Below are positions 1-9,314 of a DNA stretch of 64,000 nucleotides, piece after piece (the stretch's first letter is position 1; each line of letters begins with the position of its first letter). A model generated the notes under the pieces. It saw only the letters and a program-made list of their open reading frames with translations. It did not search any database and was not told the DNA's origin. Source of the DNA: Hygrocybe punicea (taxonomy: Eukaryota > Basidiomycota > Agaricomycetes > Agaricales > Hygrophoraceae); the NCBI GenBank assembly GCA_963556145.1, contig OY744469.1:3320767-3384766 (forward strand), written 5' to 3'. The translations under genes and the position numbers were made by a program.

Positions 1-120
1 GAGTCCCAAATACATTAACCAGTCCCAGTACTTGACTGGTAGTTGCCCAGTACTTGACTGGTATTTGACTAGTACTGGTCCAGTAGTTGACCAAGACAAA
101 GTCAGTCAAAACAATGATGT
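1..120. repeat. Short imperfect direct repeats
   Basis: The word CAGTACTTGACTGGTA and shortened forms recur three to four times in about 80 bp. It may be a degenerate edge of the minisatellite that follows. No gene is visible here. Confidence 0.5.
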
Positions 121-129
121 GATTACTTG

Positions 130-1850
130 AGCCACAGGATTGCCTGTGAATTGCCTGGATTTCTGTGGAATTGCTGCAATTCTTTGTGGGATAGTGATCC
201 TGAGCCACAGGATTGCATGTGAATGGCTGGGATTTGTGTGGGATTGCTGCAAATCTTTGTTGTAGTAAACGTGGCCTTTGTAGATGCCAATGGTGTTTTG
301 GCAAGTCCTTTGTCTATGGGGTCAGAACCCAAACACAACTTGTTTGTATGTATATACAAGGAACACTATATACGTACTATATAATATGTATAAAAGGACT
401 GTACTGAAGAAATGGTGAAGTATGAAAAGAAAGGAATGTGAGGAGAGGGAATAAGAAGAGAGGGGAGGGAGGAATAGAAAGGAGAGTAGGAGAATGGGGG
501 ATATAAAGGAAAGTATGAGAATCAGGGTCCACCAGGATATCAATCTCTACATCATCCAATATTGATCCTCAACCGAGCCACTGGATTGCATGTGTATGGC
601 CTGGATTTCTGTGGAATTGCTGTGAATGTTCTGGAGATAGTAATGCTGATCAAGTGGATTGCATGGGAATGGCCTGGATTTTTGTGAAATTGTTGCAATT
701 CATCTTGGGATACAGATCCTGAGCCACTGGATTGCATGTGCATCGCCTGGATTTGTGTGGAATTGCTGTGATTCTTCATTGGATACTAACCATGAGCCAC
801 AGGATTGGTGGTGAATGGCCTGGATTTGTCTGGAATTGCTGCGATTCTTCGTGTGATACTAAGCCTGAGCCACAGGATAGCATGTGCATCGCCTGGATTT
901 CTGTGGAATTGCTGCAATTTACCATGGGATAGAGATCCTGAGGTTCAAGATTGCATGCGCATCGCCTGGATTTGTGTGGAATTGCTGCGATTTACCATGG
1001 GTTAGAGATCCTGAGTTCCAGGATTGCATGCGCATCGCCTGGATTTGTGTGGAATTGCTGCGATTTATGTTGGGGTAGAGATCCTGCGTCACAGGATTGC
1101 AAGCGCATCACCTGGATTTGTGTGGAATTGCTGCGATTTACCATGGGTAGAGATCCTGAGTTCCAGGATTGCATGCGCATCGCCTGGATTTGTGTGGAAT
1201 TGCTGCGATTTATGTTGGGGTAGAGATCCTGCGTCACAGGATTGCAAGCGCATCACCTGGATTTGTGTGGAATTGCTGCGATTTACCATGGGATAGAGAT
1301 GCTGAGCCACTGGATTTCATGCACGTCAGCTGGATTTGTGTGCAATTGCTGCGATTTACCATGCGATAGGGATCCTGAGTCACAGGATTGCATGCGCATC
1401 GCCTGGATTTGTGTGGAATTGCTGCAATTTACATTGGGATAGAGATCCTGAGTCACAGGATAGCATGTGCATTGCCTGCCTTTGTGTGGAAGTGCTGCGA
1501 TTTACCATGGGATAGAGAACCTGAGTCACTGCATTGCATGCACATTACCTGGATTTGTGTGGAAGTGCTGCGATTTAACTTGGGATAGAGATCCTGAGTC
1601 ACAGGATTGCATGTGCATCGTCTGGATTTATGTGGAATTTCTCCAATTCACTTTGGGATAGAGATCATGAGACACTGGATTGCAAGTGCATTGTCAGGAT
1701 CTGTATGGAATTGCTGCAATTCACCTTGGGATACAGATCCTGAGCCACAGGATTGCATGTCCATCGCCTGGATTCATTTGGAAATGCTGCCATTCATCTT
1801 GGCATATAGATCCTGAGCCACGGGACTGCATCCGCATGGCCTGGATTCAC
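130..1850 (+). repeat. 73-bp minisatellite, about 19 units, interrupted once
   Basis: A unit of about 73 bp containing CGCCTGGATTTGTGTGGAAT and GATCCTGAGTCACAGGATTG is repeated head to tail. Two units lie at about 148-270 and roughly 17 more from 573 to 1850. The period shows as near-identical short ORFs starting every 73 bp (732, 805, 951, 1024, 1242, 1388, 1607, 1680). Because 73 is not a multiple of 3, the frame rotates from unit to unit, so these ORFs are not genes. Each unit carries the palindrome ATCCTG-N5-CAGGAT. The units around 950-1300 are the most alike, suggesting recent local duplication. Confidence 0.9.
271..572. other. Non-repeat insert inside the minisatellite, LTR-like
   Basis: This stretch breaks the 73-bp array. 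It starts TGTAGTAAAC, ends near CATCCA, has a TATAAAAGG box near 390 and a purine-rich tract at 425-510. The TG...CA ends and TATA box resemble a small solo LTR, but I find no target duplication, so the class is unproven. Confidence 0.3.
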
Positions 1851-2287
1851 ACCTTGCATCAGATTTTTGACCAGCAACATCGGGAGAACCGATGGGATAA
1901 AGGTCCAATACCAGTGGATGGGCCAAGTTGGGCTGCAATACAATCCAGTCCTATTGGATTGGATGGATGAAAATGGGGTAGGATATTTATTTCCCACTGG
2001 CCCTGGATGGGCCGACATGGTGTGTGCTATTTACTTTCCACTAGCATTGCATGGGTCAACATGTCGTGGAGTATCTTTGGACTGTATACCCTTAGCTGTG
2101 GGTGGTGTGACATGGGGTTCAATATTTTCATTCAGCAGCATAGGCCAGGCCAACATGGGTTGAAACCTTCTGTGTATTAGAGACAATCTAGATTTCCAAA
2201 ACAGAGTCGAGTTGCAATATAGGGAAGTATGGCTGGATTTTCTTAGCATTACTATAATTACTACAAGACCTCAATGGCCAGGGCAAG
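1851..2287. other. Unassigned sequence
   Basis: No recognisable coding region or repeat. It is the flank of the hAT element that starts at 2288. The last eight bases (AGGGCAAG) are one copy of that element's target duplication. Confidence 0.4.
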
Positions 2288-2569
2288 TAGTGTCGCCTCA
2301 GCTAAGGCTAATGGTCAGCTAGTAGCTGTTAGCTTAGCTGAATTTAGCTTAGCTGGGGTCCAGCTAAGCTAAAGGCTAATGACCAGCTAACAGCTACAGC
2401 TACCTCAAAACCTTAGCTGTAGCTGGCAGTTAAGCTGCAGCTAATTACACCTTTCCACAGGTAAGTGTGCCCAAGTACTCAGGTATTTTGTTTTTGCCAT
2501 TTACTTAGATGCATACATATTAATATGTAATAAGACAAAATTCAATTAATCTAATTACTGTTACAGGGG

Positions 2570-2870
2570 GGAGAGAGATGGAAGCGGGAGGAGAGTGGAA
2601 GAAGGAAGAGGGAGGGGAGAGTGGAGGAGGAGAGTGGGAGAAGGGAGGAGAGGAGAGGGAGGGAGGGGGGAGGCAGAGAGGGAGGGGGAAGGGGGAGGGG
2701 GAGAGTGGGAGTGGAAGTGGGAGAGGGGGAGAGGGGGAGAGGGGGAGAGGGGGAGAGGGGGAGAGGGGGAGAGGGGGAGAGGGGGAGAGGGGGAGAGGGG
2801 GAGAGGGGGAGAGGGGGAGAGGGGGAGAGGGGGAGAGGGGGCGGGGACAGTGGGGAGGGGGGGGGACAGG
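2570..2870. repeat. Purine microsatellite, (AGAGGGGG)n core
   Basis: An almost pure G/A tract with a perfect 8-bp repeat AGAGGGGG from about 2722 to 2840. The long ORFs on both strands here are composition artefacts. It lies inside the hAT element at 2288-3574. Confidence 0.9.
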
Positions 2871-2889
2871 GATGGTGGTGGCCACAGCC

Positions 2890-3205
2890 TTGACTATCCT
2901 CGTCCCGTCATCATTGTCCTCGCCATCATCATCCTTGTTGTCATCGTCGTCCTCGTCATTGCCGTCATCATCCTCATCCTCGTCGTCCTCATCCTCGTCG
3001 TCCCCATCCTCATTCTCGTCGTCATTGTCCTTGTGCCTGTCATCCCTGTCATCCTTGTCCCCGTCCTTGTCGTCCTTGTCCCTGGCCTCGTCGTCCTTGT
3101 CTTCGTCATCCTTGTCCTCATCCTCATCATTGCCGTGTCATCCGCGGAGGGTCTTGCCGCCCGTCGTTATTGTCCTCCTCGTCGTCCTCCTCGTCGGTGT
3201 TGTTG
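2890..3205. repeat. Imperfect GTCNTC-type trinucleotide tract
   Basis: Directly beside the purine tract is a degenerate CGTCCTCATC repeat. It gives long Arg/Thr/Met- or Ser-rich ORFs that are not genes. Together the two tracts fill the middle of the hAT element. Confidence 0.8.
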
Positions 3206-3582
3206 GTTTTGGTTGGGTTGTTGGTCAGTCATGACGCGTTCAGAGACGCATGACCGCGTTTGTTGAAGTGTGACCAAGTGACCAAAAAAGTCACATGGTC
3301 TGTGCGCCCTTTGAATCCCTATATAAGGGGCTCAAAATCCCCCGTCGATCCCTTCAAAAATATTAATAGTATTTACTTAGTAATATTAAAGTAATAATAG
3401 TATATTATACATTGTACTAGTATACTATATATATCCTGGCTATGGTTGGCCGTAGCTGATCATAGCCGGCTATGCATGACTAGCAGCTCTGACTAAGGAA
3501 AATTAAGAAATTAGCTTAGCCTTAGCTGAAGCTAACTTGGCCAGCCCGCAGCTAGCTTAGCCACGGCAACACTAAGGGCAAG

Positions 3583-3925
3583 ATCCTGCAGAATTGTAAG
3601 TATGTTACAGCTACCCTGAATTGGTATTTTATTTTATTTTACATGGGGAGATATTCACACTGCATTTCATACCTCTGTCAAAATTGCCCTTAAAAACCTA
3701 ATTATTGCAAGTACATGTCTGAAAAATCCACAATCAAACACTTGTAGGTTGTTTTTCCTGCACCCTTGTGCCAAATGAATGTGAACAAGCAACAGACATG
3801 GATGCAGGTGACAAGGAGACAGGACGTGGCCTAGAACAGGGACACCCCATGACAACAACAACAAGGTAAATGAATGAATGTGACAACAGCGCGAACGGGG
3901 AAGACGTCTGGGTATTCAGATGTGT
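3583..3925. other. Unassigned flank between hAT and Ty3 element
   Basis: No gene or repeat recognised. The last five bases (CTGGC, 3926-3930) are the left target duplication of the next element. Confidence 0.4.
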
Positions 3926-3930
3926 CTGGC

Positions 3931-4487
3931 TGTTAGAGGCGTGCAACTCCGGAAGGATCGGAGTTCTTCGGAGGAGCGGAGACGTCAACTCTTGAAGTAG
4001 GTTCACTACTTCCTTAAGTCGTATTGAGAAGACGTGGACGGAGCGGAGTTAGTCCGGAGTTCCGGACTAAGTACTAAGATAACTAATGAGCTTAAGGGAA
4101 AGCCTTAAGTTTGAGAGTGGGTAAGAAATAAGGAACTCAAGTTGATTTTCTGAACGGAGTTACAGGACATTGTAGTTCTAGTTTATATACTTGGTAAACT
4201 AATTGTCATGTCCTTGGAGACGTGAAGACAATATGAACTCCGGAAAGAGGACCGGAGTTCGGAAGAAAATAAAAGGGATAAAAAGGTTGCTATGTACGGT
4301 GACAAGTAAACAAAGGGGAGGAAGAGAAAAGGAGGTCGGAGTAAACGGAGATGGGGAAGAATAGTATTTAACAAGAGAAGAACAATAACGTACGCGAGAA
4401 GATAAGATAAGATAAGATAAGATAAGTCGGCGGAAAAGTCCGGAGCGGAGTTCGTCGGAATCCGGCGGAGCTGCATGGGATATGACA
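3931..4487 (-). repeat. 3' LTR of the chromovirus
   Basis: 557 bp, identical to 9315-9871 except at four positions. At all four this copy keeps CG where the other has TG or CA. It contains a (GATAA)n run near 4395-4425. Confidence 0.97.
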
Positions 4488-4500
4488 GTATCTCCCCCTT
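4488..4500 (-). other. Polypurine tract of the chromovirus
   Basis: On the minus strand AAGGGGGAGATAC directly abuts the 3' LTR, the expected plus-strand primer position. Confidence 0.7.
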
Positions 4501-4609
4501 AGCGTCGAACCCTTGAGACGCCTGTGGAACAAAGGGAGAACCGCAGCGGAGTTCGAAGCGGAGGGCCTACGGTATAAAACAAACTCCTGGCCAGGAGACA
4601 ACCCAAAAG

Positions 4610-5446
4610 ATGTCGTCCTCGCAATTATCGTCCTCGCAAGAGATAGCCGCGCGCATCAAGGAGATGGAGCGCGAATTCGCCGAAATGAGGGCAAAAGAGG
4701 AGGCAGAAGAACGGAGAAAAGCGGAGGACGAGAGGAAGAAAGCGGAAGAGGAGAGGAGACAGAAGATCCAGGTGGAGGAGGAAATAAAGAAGAAAACGGC
4801 GGCAGAGGAGGAGAAAAAGAAAGTGGAGGCAGCGGAGGAGGGGCCCTCAAGTGCGGAGAAGGGGAAGAGAAAAAGAGACGGGTAAGCAAAGGCACATAAA
4901 TGATAGACCGGAGTTGACTACAGAAGCAGGGCCGTACAATGCAAGGCGTGCGCGGAACGCCGGGAAAACTGCGTGTGGCCCGCGTCCGGAAAGGCGCGGA
5001 GTTGCGATGCATGTAAGAAGAGGAAAGCGCGATGCGAGGTAGATGGTGAAGAGGGTGGAGTGAAGAAGAAAAAGAAAAAGGAGGAAAAGGAGGAATCCGG
5101 ATCGGAGTACCGCGGAGTGGAGCCCGCGGTAAAGAAGCCGCTGACGAGGACGGAGCAGCTTCTTCACAAGCTGCTCCGGGCGACAGAAGAAAACACGGCG
5201 ATGTTGGGACGGGTCGCGGAGGCATGCGAGGGGGTATGGGACACCGTGGAGGATCTCCGCGAACATGCGGCTCAATGGGCCGACCATCTGAGGAACTTAG
5301 AGTTCCTCAGAGATAATTCATACGAGCTCCGGAAGTACACTCCGGAGTCCGAGGACATCGCGCCGGAGGAGACGGAAACGGAGTGGGAAGAGGGGGATTT
5401 TTTGGGGAAAGGAGGAAACCTTGAAAAGAGTCCGCGAAAATCGTAA
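4610..5446 (+). CDS. Antisense accessory gene of the chromovirus: coiled coil plus Zn2Cys6-like cluster
   Basis: Two exons, 4610-4881 and 4930-5446, joined by a 48-bp GT-AG intron (4882-4929) that keeps the frame; about 262 aa. The N-terminal 80 residues are a Lys/Glu coiled coil ending in the basic stretch KGKRKRDG. Right after the intron comes a cysteine array spaced C-X2-C-X6-C-X10-C-X2-C-X6-C, the spacing of a fungal binuclear zinc cluster but with the basic half second. Then follow a Lys-rich stretch, a helical region and an acidic C-terminus. It starts 122 bp inside the 3' LTR and runs opposite to pol, ending 10 bp from the pol stop, so the LTR may supply its promoter. A nuclear DNA- or RNA-binding regulator is a guess. 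No upstream exon was found. Confidence 0.7.
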
Positions 5447-5456
5447 ATAGACAGAA

Positions 5457-8400
5457 TTAATAGGACGGGCCCGGTTTCGAAGGATAAGTGGAATGAAAGT
5501 CCGAAACGAGCTCAGTAGCATGTCCAAGTTCGGAGGCCAAGATCCAAGAAGTTTCTTCGTCAGTGCCTTCGTAGCCCTCCCAACGTACAAGGTACAGTAG
5601 CTTGCAGGCATGACGGCGGTTGTCGATCTTGGAATCGAGTATTTCGGAGATCTCAAACTCCGGTTCTCCGTCGACAACGACCGGAGGAGGCAGAGGTTGG
5701 ACACGGTTAGGAATGGTATTCGGAGTCGCCGGTTCGAGCTGAGAGACATGATAGACCGGGTGAACAGAGCGGAGAACCTCCAGAAGACGGAGGGTATATG
5801 AGTGAGTACCGGCCTTAGCAATAACTTTAAAAGGCCCCAAGTTCTTCTCAGAAAGTTTCTTGGAGGGTCTAGTAGTCCGGAAATGCTCAGCTTTGACGTA
5901 GACGGAATCCGAAACCTTGAAGTCCGGAGGCGGAGCACGCTTCAAGTCCACGTAGTGTTGATAACGTTGTTGTGCCTCAGAGATGGTTTGTCGAAGTTGT
6001 TGATGTAACTCATCGAGGTCCACAGCGAATTTTCGTGCGTGGGCGGAGGAGAGGTCGCGCTCCGGGTGAACAGAAAGGTTAGGGTGGTAACCTTTATTGG
6101 CAAAGAAAGGAGAAACTCCGGTAGTGGCGTTTGGAGCGTTGTTGTAAGCAAATTCCGCAAGAGGAAGGAGGGACGACCAATTATCTTGCTGATAACTGCA
6201 ATAAACGCGGAGATATTGCTCAAGGGTTTGATTGACGCGTTCCGTTTGGCCATCGCCTTCAGGATGATAACCGGAGGTAAAGTGGAGTTTCATGTCGAGG
6301 GCCTTTCCGAGAGACCGGAAAAAATGGGAAACAAATTCCGTGCCTCTATCGGAGGTGACGTGACTAGGAACTCCGTGCTTAGAAAAAACGTGAATAAGGA
6401 AAAGATGTGCGAGTTGGGGGGAAGTAATCGTATCGTAGGTTGGAATAAAGATCCCTTGCTTGGAAAGACGGTCAACCACAACTAGGATGGCCGTAAATCC
6501 TTCGGAGTCCGGAAGTTGTTCGATGAAATCCATGGAAATTGAATTCCATGGTTTCTCCGGAATAGGGAGCTGCTTAAGCAATCTGTAAGGACGATGCCGA
6601 GGGGTTTTGGATCTCGCGCAGGTTGTGCAAGACTTGCAGTAATCACGGACAAAAGTCCGGAGTCCGGGCCAGGTGTATTCCCACCGGATGATTTCGAGAG
6701 TCTTGTTTTGCCCGAAGTGTCCTGCAGTAGGATGATCATGTTTGGAACGCAAAATCCGGAGTCGTAGGTCATTGACATCGGGGACATAGATACGATTATC
6801 GAGGTGTAGAAAACCTAAATCGTCGATAGACCATCGAGGATCTGGGCCGGAGGTGGTACGGGAAACATGTCCGGAGGCAATAGGATCAACCTGTAGTCCG
6901 GAGATGATATCGGAGTGAAGGGAATCGACGTCTATGGTGAATCCGGCACCAAGGACTACATCTTCGAGGGAAGTCGCTCGGAGGGACGAAGCCAATTGTT
7001 CCGGCCCAAAAACAGGGCGGAAATTGTGAGGATTGGCTTTGGCGTAGTCGCTATCTCCCCCTTTAGCGTAGACGTCCCAGCGTCGAGTAAGGGTATCGGG
7101 CTTAGTGCCAAGCTTGCCTGGGCGAAAGCGGATAACAAAGTTGAAGCGGGAAAGGAACTCCGACCAGCGGGCTTGACGGCGGGTAAGTAAGCGGACGGTG
7201 GAGAAGTACTCCAAATTCTTGTGGTCGGTGATAACGTCGACCGGAGTAGCAGTACCTTCCAAATAATGCCGCCAGGCAGTGAAAGCGTCGAAGATGGCAA
7301 GGAGTTCCTTGTCATGGGTATCGTAGTTCAACTCCGAGTCCAAAAGGGTACGAGACCGGAAAGCAACCGGATGAATTTCACCGTCAGGATGGCGTACGGA
7401 GAGAATGGAAGCAACGGCGTAATCGGAAGCATCAGTCTCCACCAGAGTGTCAAACTCGGGTGACCAATGGGAAAGGATTGGAGTGGAAATGAAAGCGGAC
7501 TTCAAGTCATTGAAGGCGGAACGACACTTACCATCGAAATTCCATTGTAACCCTTTACGAGTGAGCCGGGTAAGTGGAATAGTGATGGAGGAATAGTCCG
7601 GAATGAAACGCCGGTGAAAATTGGCGAATCCAAGGAAGGATTGAACATCTTTGATCTTCTGGGGTTCCGGCCAATCCTGGATAGTTTGGACCTTGGCAGG
7701 ATCCATAGAAAGGCCTTGGGGGGAAAGAATGTAACCCAAGTATTCCACCGTGTCAACGCCAAAAGAGCACTTCTCGGCGTTGGCATAGAGGCCGTGTTTC
7801 CGCAGTCGTCGGAGGACCTCGCGGACATGGTCTACATGATCAGCGGGGTCATCGGAATAGATAAGGATGTCGTCAAGGTAAACAATGACAGAGACGTCAA
7901 GGAGGTCGGAAAAAATATCGTTGACGAAGTGTTGGAAAGCCGCCGGGGCGTTAGTAAGACCTTCCGGAATTACCAACCATTCAAACGAGCCATAGCGAGT
8001 GCGGAAAGCTGTTTTCCACTCATCACCTTCGGCAATCCGGACTAAATGGTAGGCGTGTTTAAGGTCGATTTTAGTGTAAATGTGCGCAGTCCGGGGAGCG
8101 TCGAGAAGGTCCGCCGTAAGAGGGATAGGATAGCGGTCCTTCTTCGTGATACGATTGAGTCCTCGGAAATCTACGCAAAGTCGAAGACAGACATTTTTCT
8201 TCCGAGAGAAAAGAATGGGAGCTCCGCAGGGAGAATGGGAGGAGCGGACGAAACCCGCCTGGAGATTCTTGTCAAGGAATTCCCGAAGGGTCTCGAGCTC
8301 TAAGGGTGAAATAGAGTAAATCGGGCCAAAAGGAGGTTTTGCACCATCCTCTAAATTAATTTTGAGGTCGTAAGGACGGTGTTCAGGGAGGTTCCAAGCC

Positions 8401-9074
8401 TTCGTCTTGCTAAAGACGTCAGCGAATTCGTGATACTCTTCAGGGATATTGTGAAGGTCCACGGAGGGTTCGGAGGACTCCGGAGGGCTGTAGCTTGCAG
8501 AGCGACCGGTGGCGTCAGGTAATCGGACTTCCATACGGAAGACCTGAGTGCTGGGTACTTTGCAACCACGCAAAAAGGCTTGAGCGCTGACAAAGGAGAT
8601 GTCAGGCTTCGAAGCGGATGGTGAAGGAGGTTCGGGCGGAATAGACGGAGAGGACGGAGGGGACGGAGGTCGTACTGGAGGGTCCGGAAGTGGTGCCTTG
8701 CTAGGCACCGGAGTCGACAACGGAGGCGCGGAATCAGAAGAACGGAATTTAACGCTATGCTCGATCCAGTCAATCAACGGATTGTATTTGGCAAGCCAGC
8801 TATATCCAAGAACTGCGGAAACAGACAGATCCAACGGAGTGACCAAAAATTCTAAGATTAGAATTTCACCAGTAGTAAAACGGACAGAGATAGATACACA
8901 TTTGTCGATGATTCCACCGGAGGAACCATCAAACAAGCAGAGGCGTTTCGGAGCAGTAGGAAAAATAGGAAGATTGTGAAGGGAACAAAACTCCGGGTCA
9001 ATGAAACAATGCGTCGATCCACAATCCACAAGGGTAACGATAAGCGTAGAAGAATGATAAAGAGAAATCGTCAA
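5457..9074 (-). CDS. pol: Pol polyprotein of the Ty3 chromovirus (PR-RT-RNaseH-IN-chromodomain)
   Basis: Uninterrupted frame of at least 1205 codons, open upstream to about 9216. Visible in order: a retropepsin-like segment with DCGSTHCFID near residue 17; RT with YLDDILIY near residue 400; RNase H (ETDASDYA, THDKELLAI); an H2C2 integrase zinc finger (CKSCTTCARSK) near 785; the integrase core with DFIEQL, TSDRGTEF and GQTERVNQ; and a C-terminal chromodomain (KLLYLVRWEGYEGTDEETSW) at about 1150-1200. Chromodomain integrases of this clade target heterochromatin marks, which fits the surroundings. There is no ATG near the protease; the frame normally continues from Gag, which is missing here. 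Members of this group usually encode Gag-Pol together. Confidence 0.97.
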   Translation of the reverse strand: MTISLYHSSTLIVTLVDCGSTHCFIDPEFCSLHNLPIFPTAPKRLCLFDGSSGGIIDKCVSISVRFTTGEILILEFLVTPLDLSVSAVLGYSWLAKYNPLIDWIEHSVKFRSSDSAPPLSTPVPSKAPLPDPPVRPPSPPSSPSIPPEPPSPSASKPDISFVSAQAFLRGCKVPSTQVFRMEVRLPDATGRSASYSPPESSEPSVDLHNIPEEYHEFADVFSKTKAWNLPEHRPYDLKINLEDGAKPPFGPIYSISPLELETLREFLDKNLQAGFVRSSHSPCGAPILFSRKKNVCLRLCVDFRGLNRITKKDRYPIPLTADLLDAPRTAHIYTKIDLKHAYHLVRIAEGDEWKTAFRTRYGSFEWLVIPEGLTNAPAAFQHFVNDIFSDLLDVSVIVYLDDILIYSDDPADHVDHVREVLRRLRKHGLYANAEKCSFGVDTVEYLGYILSPQGLSMDPAKVQTIQDWPEPQKIKDVQSFLGFANFHRRFIPDYSSITIPLTRLTRKGLQWNFDGKCRSAFNDLKSAFISTPILSHWSPEFDTLVETDASDYAVASILSVRHPDGEIHPVAFRSRTLLDSELNYDTHDKELLAIFDAFTAWRHYLEGTATPVDVITDHKNLEYFSTVRLLTRRQARWSEFLSRFNFVIRFRPGKLGTKPDTLTRRWDVYAKGGDSDYAKANPHNFRPVFGPEQLASSLRATSLEDVVLGAGFTIDVDSLHSDIISGLQVDPIASGHVSRTTSGPDPRWSIDDLGFLHLDNRIYVPDVNDLRLRILRSKHDHPTAGHFGQNKTLEIIRWEYTWPGLRTFVRDYCKSCTTCARSKTPRHRPYRLLKQLPIPEKPWNSISMDFIEQLPDSEGFTAILVVVDRLSKQGIFIPTYDTITSPQLAHLFLIHVFSKHGVPSHVTSDRGTEFVSHFFRSLGKALDMKLHFTSGYHPEGDGQTERVNQTLEQYLRVYCSYQQDNWSSLLPLAEFAYNNAPNATTGVSPFFANKGYHPNLSVHPERDLSSAHARKFAVDLDELHQQLRQTISEAQQRYQHYVDLKRAPPPDFKVSDSVYVKAEHFRTTRPSKKLSEKNLGPFKVIAKAGTHSYTLRLLEVLRSVHPVYHVSQLEPATPNTIPNRVQPLPPPVVVDGEPEFEISEILDSKIDNRRHACKLLYLVRWEGYEGTDEETSWILASELGHATELVSDFHSTYPSKPGPSY

Positions 9075-9281
9075 GGAATCGTTAGAAAGAGCGGACGTGT
9101 TGAGTTTTACTTCCGGTAGCGCACAGTCAGGTTCAACACAGCCTACATCCTGTGCCGGAGTATGCAGACTGCTCTCTATTTTTCCGGTTCCTCTAGAGAA
9201 TCGGAACTAGAGACCGGAGGTGCGGAGGAAGTGGAGGTTCTTCGTTGGGAGAAGCCTTGGAAAGACATGATCAAATGTAAA
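9075..9281 (-). pseudogene. gag stub of the chromovirus
   Basis: An ATG at 9268 opens a 30-codon frame (MSFQGFSQRR..., stop at 9176-9178). The pol frame picks up about 40 codons later in another frame with CVEPDCALPEV. A normal gag is about 1 kb with capsid and a CCHC knuckle; none is present between LTR and protease. This reads as a large internal deletion. It could instead be a defective lineage lacking gag, since the target duplication is intact. Confidence 0.6.
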
Positions 9282-9292
9282 GGGAATACGAC

Positions 9293-9302
9293 TCAAGAGT
9301 TG
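9293..9302 (-). other. Possible self-priming site of the chromovirus
   Basis: TCAAGAGTTG (plus strand) is exactly complementary to CAACTCTTGA at 9370-9379 in the 5' LTR. Elements related to Tf1 and sushi prime reverse transcription with their own RNA 5' end. No tRNA-like TGG primer site follows the LTR. The site is about 13 bp from the LTR rather than adjacent, so this is tentative. Confidence 0.3.
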
Positions 9303-9314
9303 TTCAGAAAATAC

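Larger units (their letters stand above)
2288..3574. mobile_element. Non-autonomous hAT element, 1287 bp
   Basis: The left end reads TAGTGTCGCC; the right end, reverse-complemented, reads TAGTGTTGCC. It is flanked by a perfect 8-bp target duplication AGGGCAAG (2280-2287 and 3575-3582), the hAT hallmark. Both subterminal regions (about 2296-2450 and 3430-3565) are crowded with AGCTAA/TTAGCT words, a plausible transposase-binding array. The interior is simple sequence with no transposase. It belongs with four other TAGTGTTGCC-ended elements in this window. Confidence 0.85.

Noticed and set aside
732..1816. A family of similar 60-96 aa Cys/Trp-rich ORFs spaced along the plus strand
   Set aside because: They are the 73-bp minisatellite read in rotating frames; no ATG, splice or conservation pattern supports a protein family.
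2578..3266. Two overlapping ORFs above 210 aa, Gly/Glu/Arg-rich then Ser- or Val/Ile-rich
   Set aside because: They are simple-sequence artefacts of the AGAGGGGG and GTC/CTC tracts, open in several frames on both strands.
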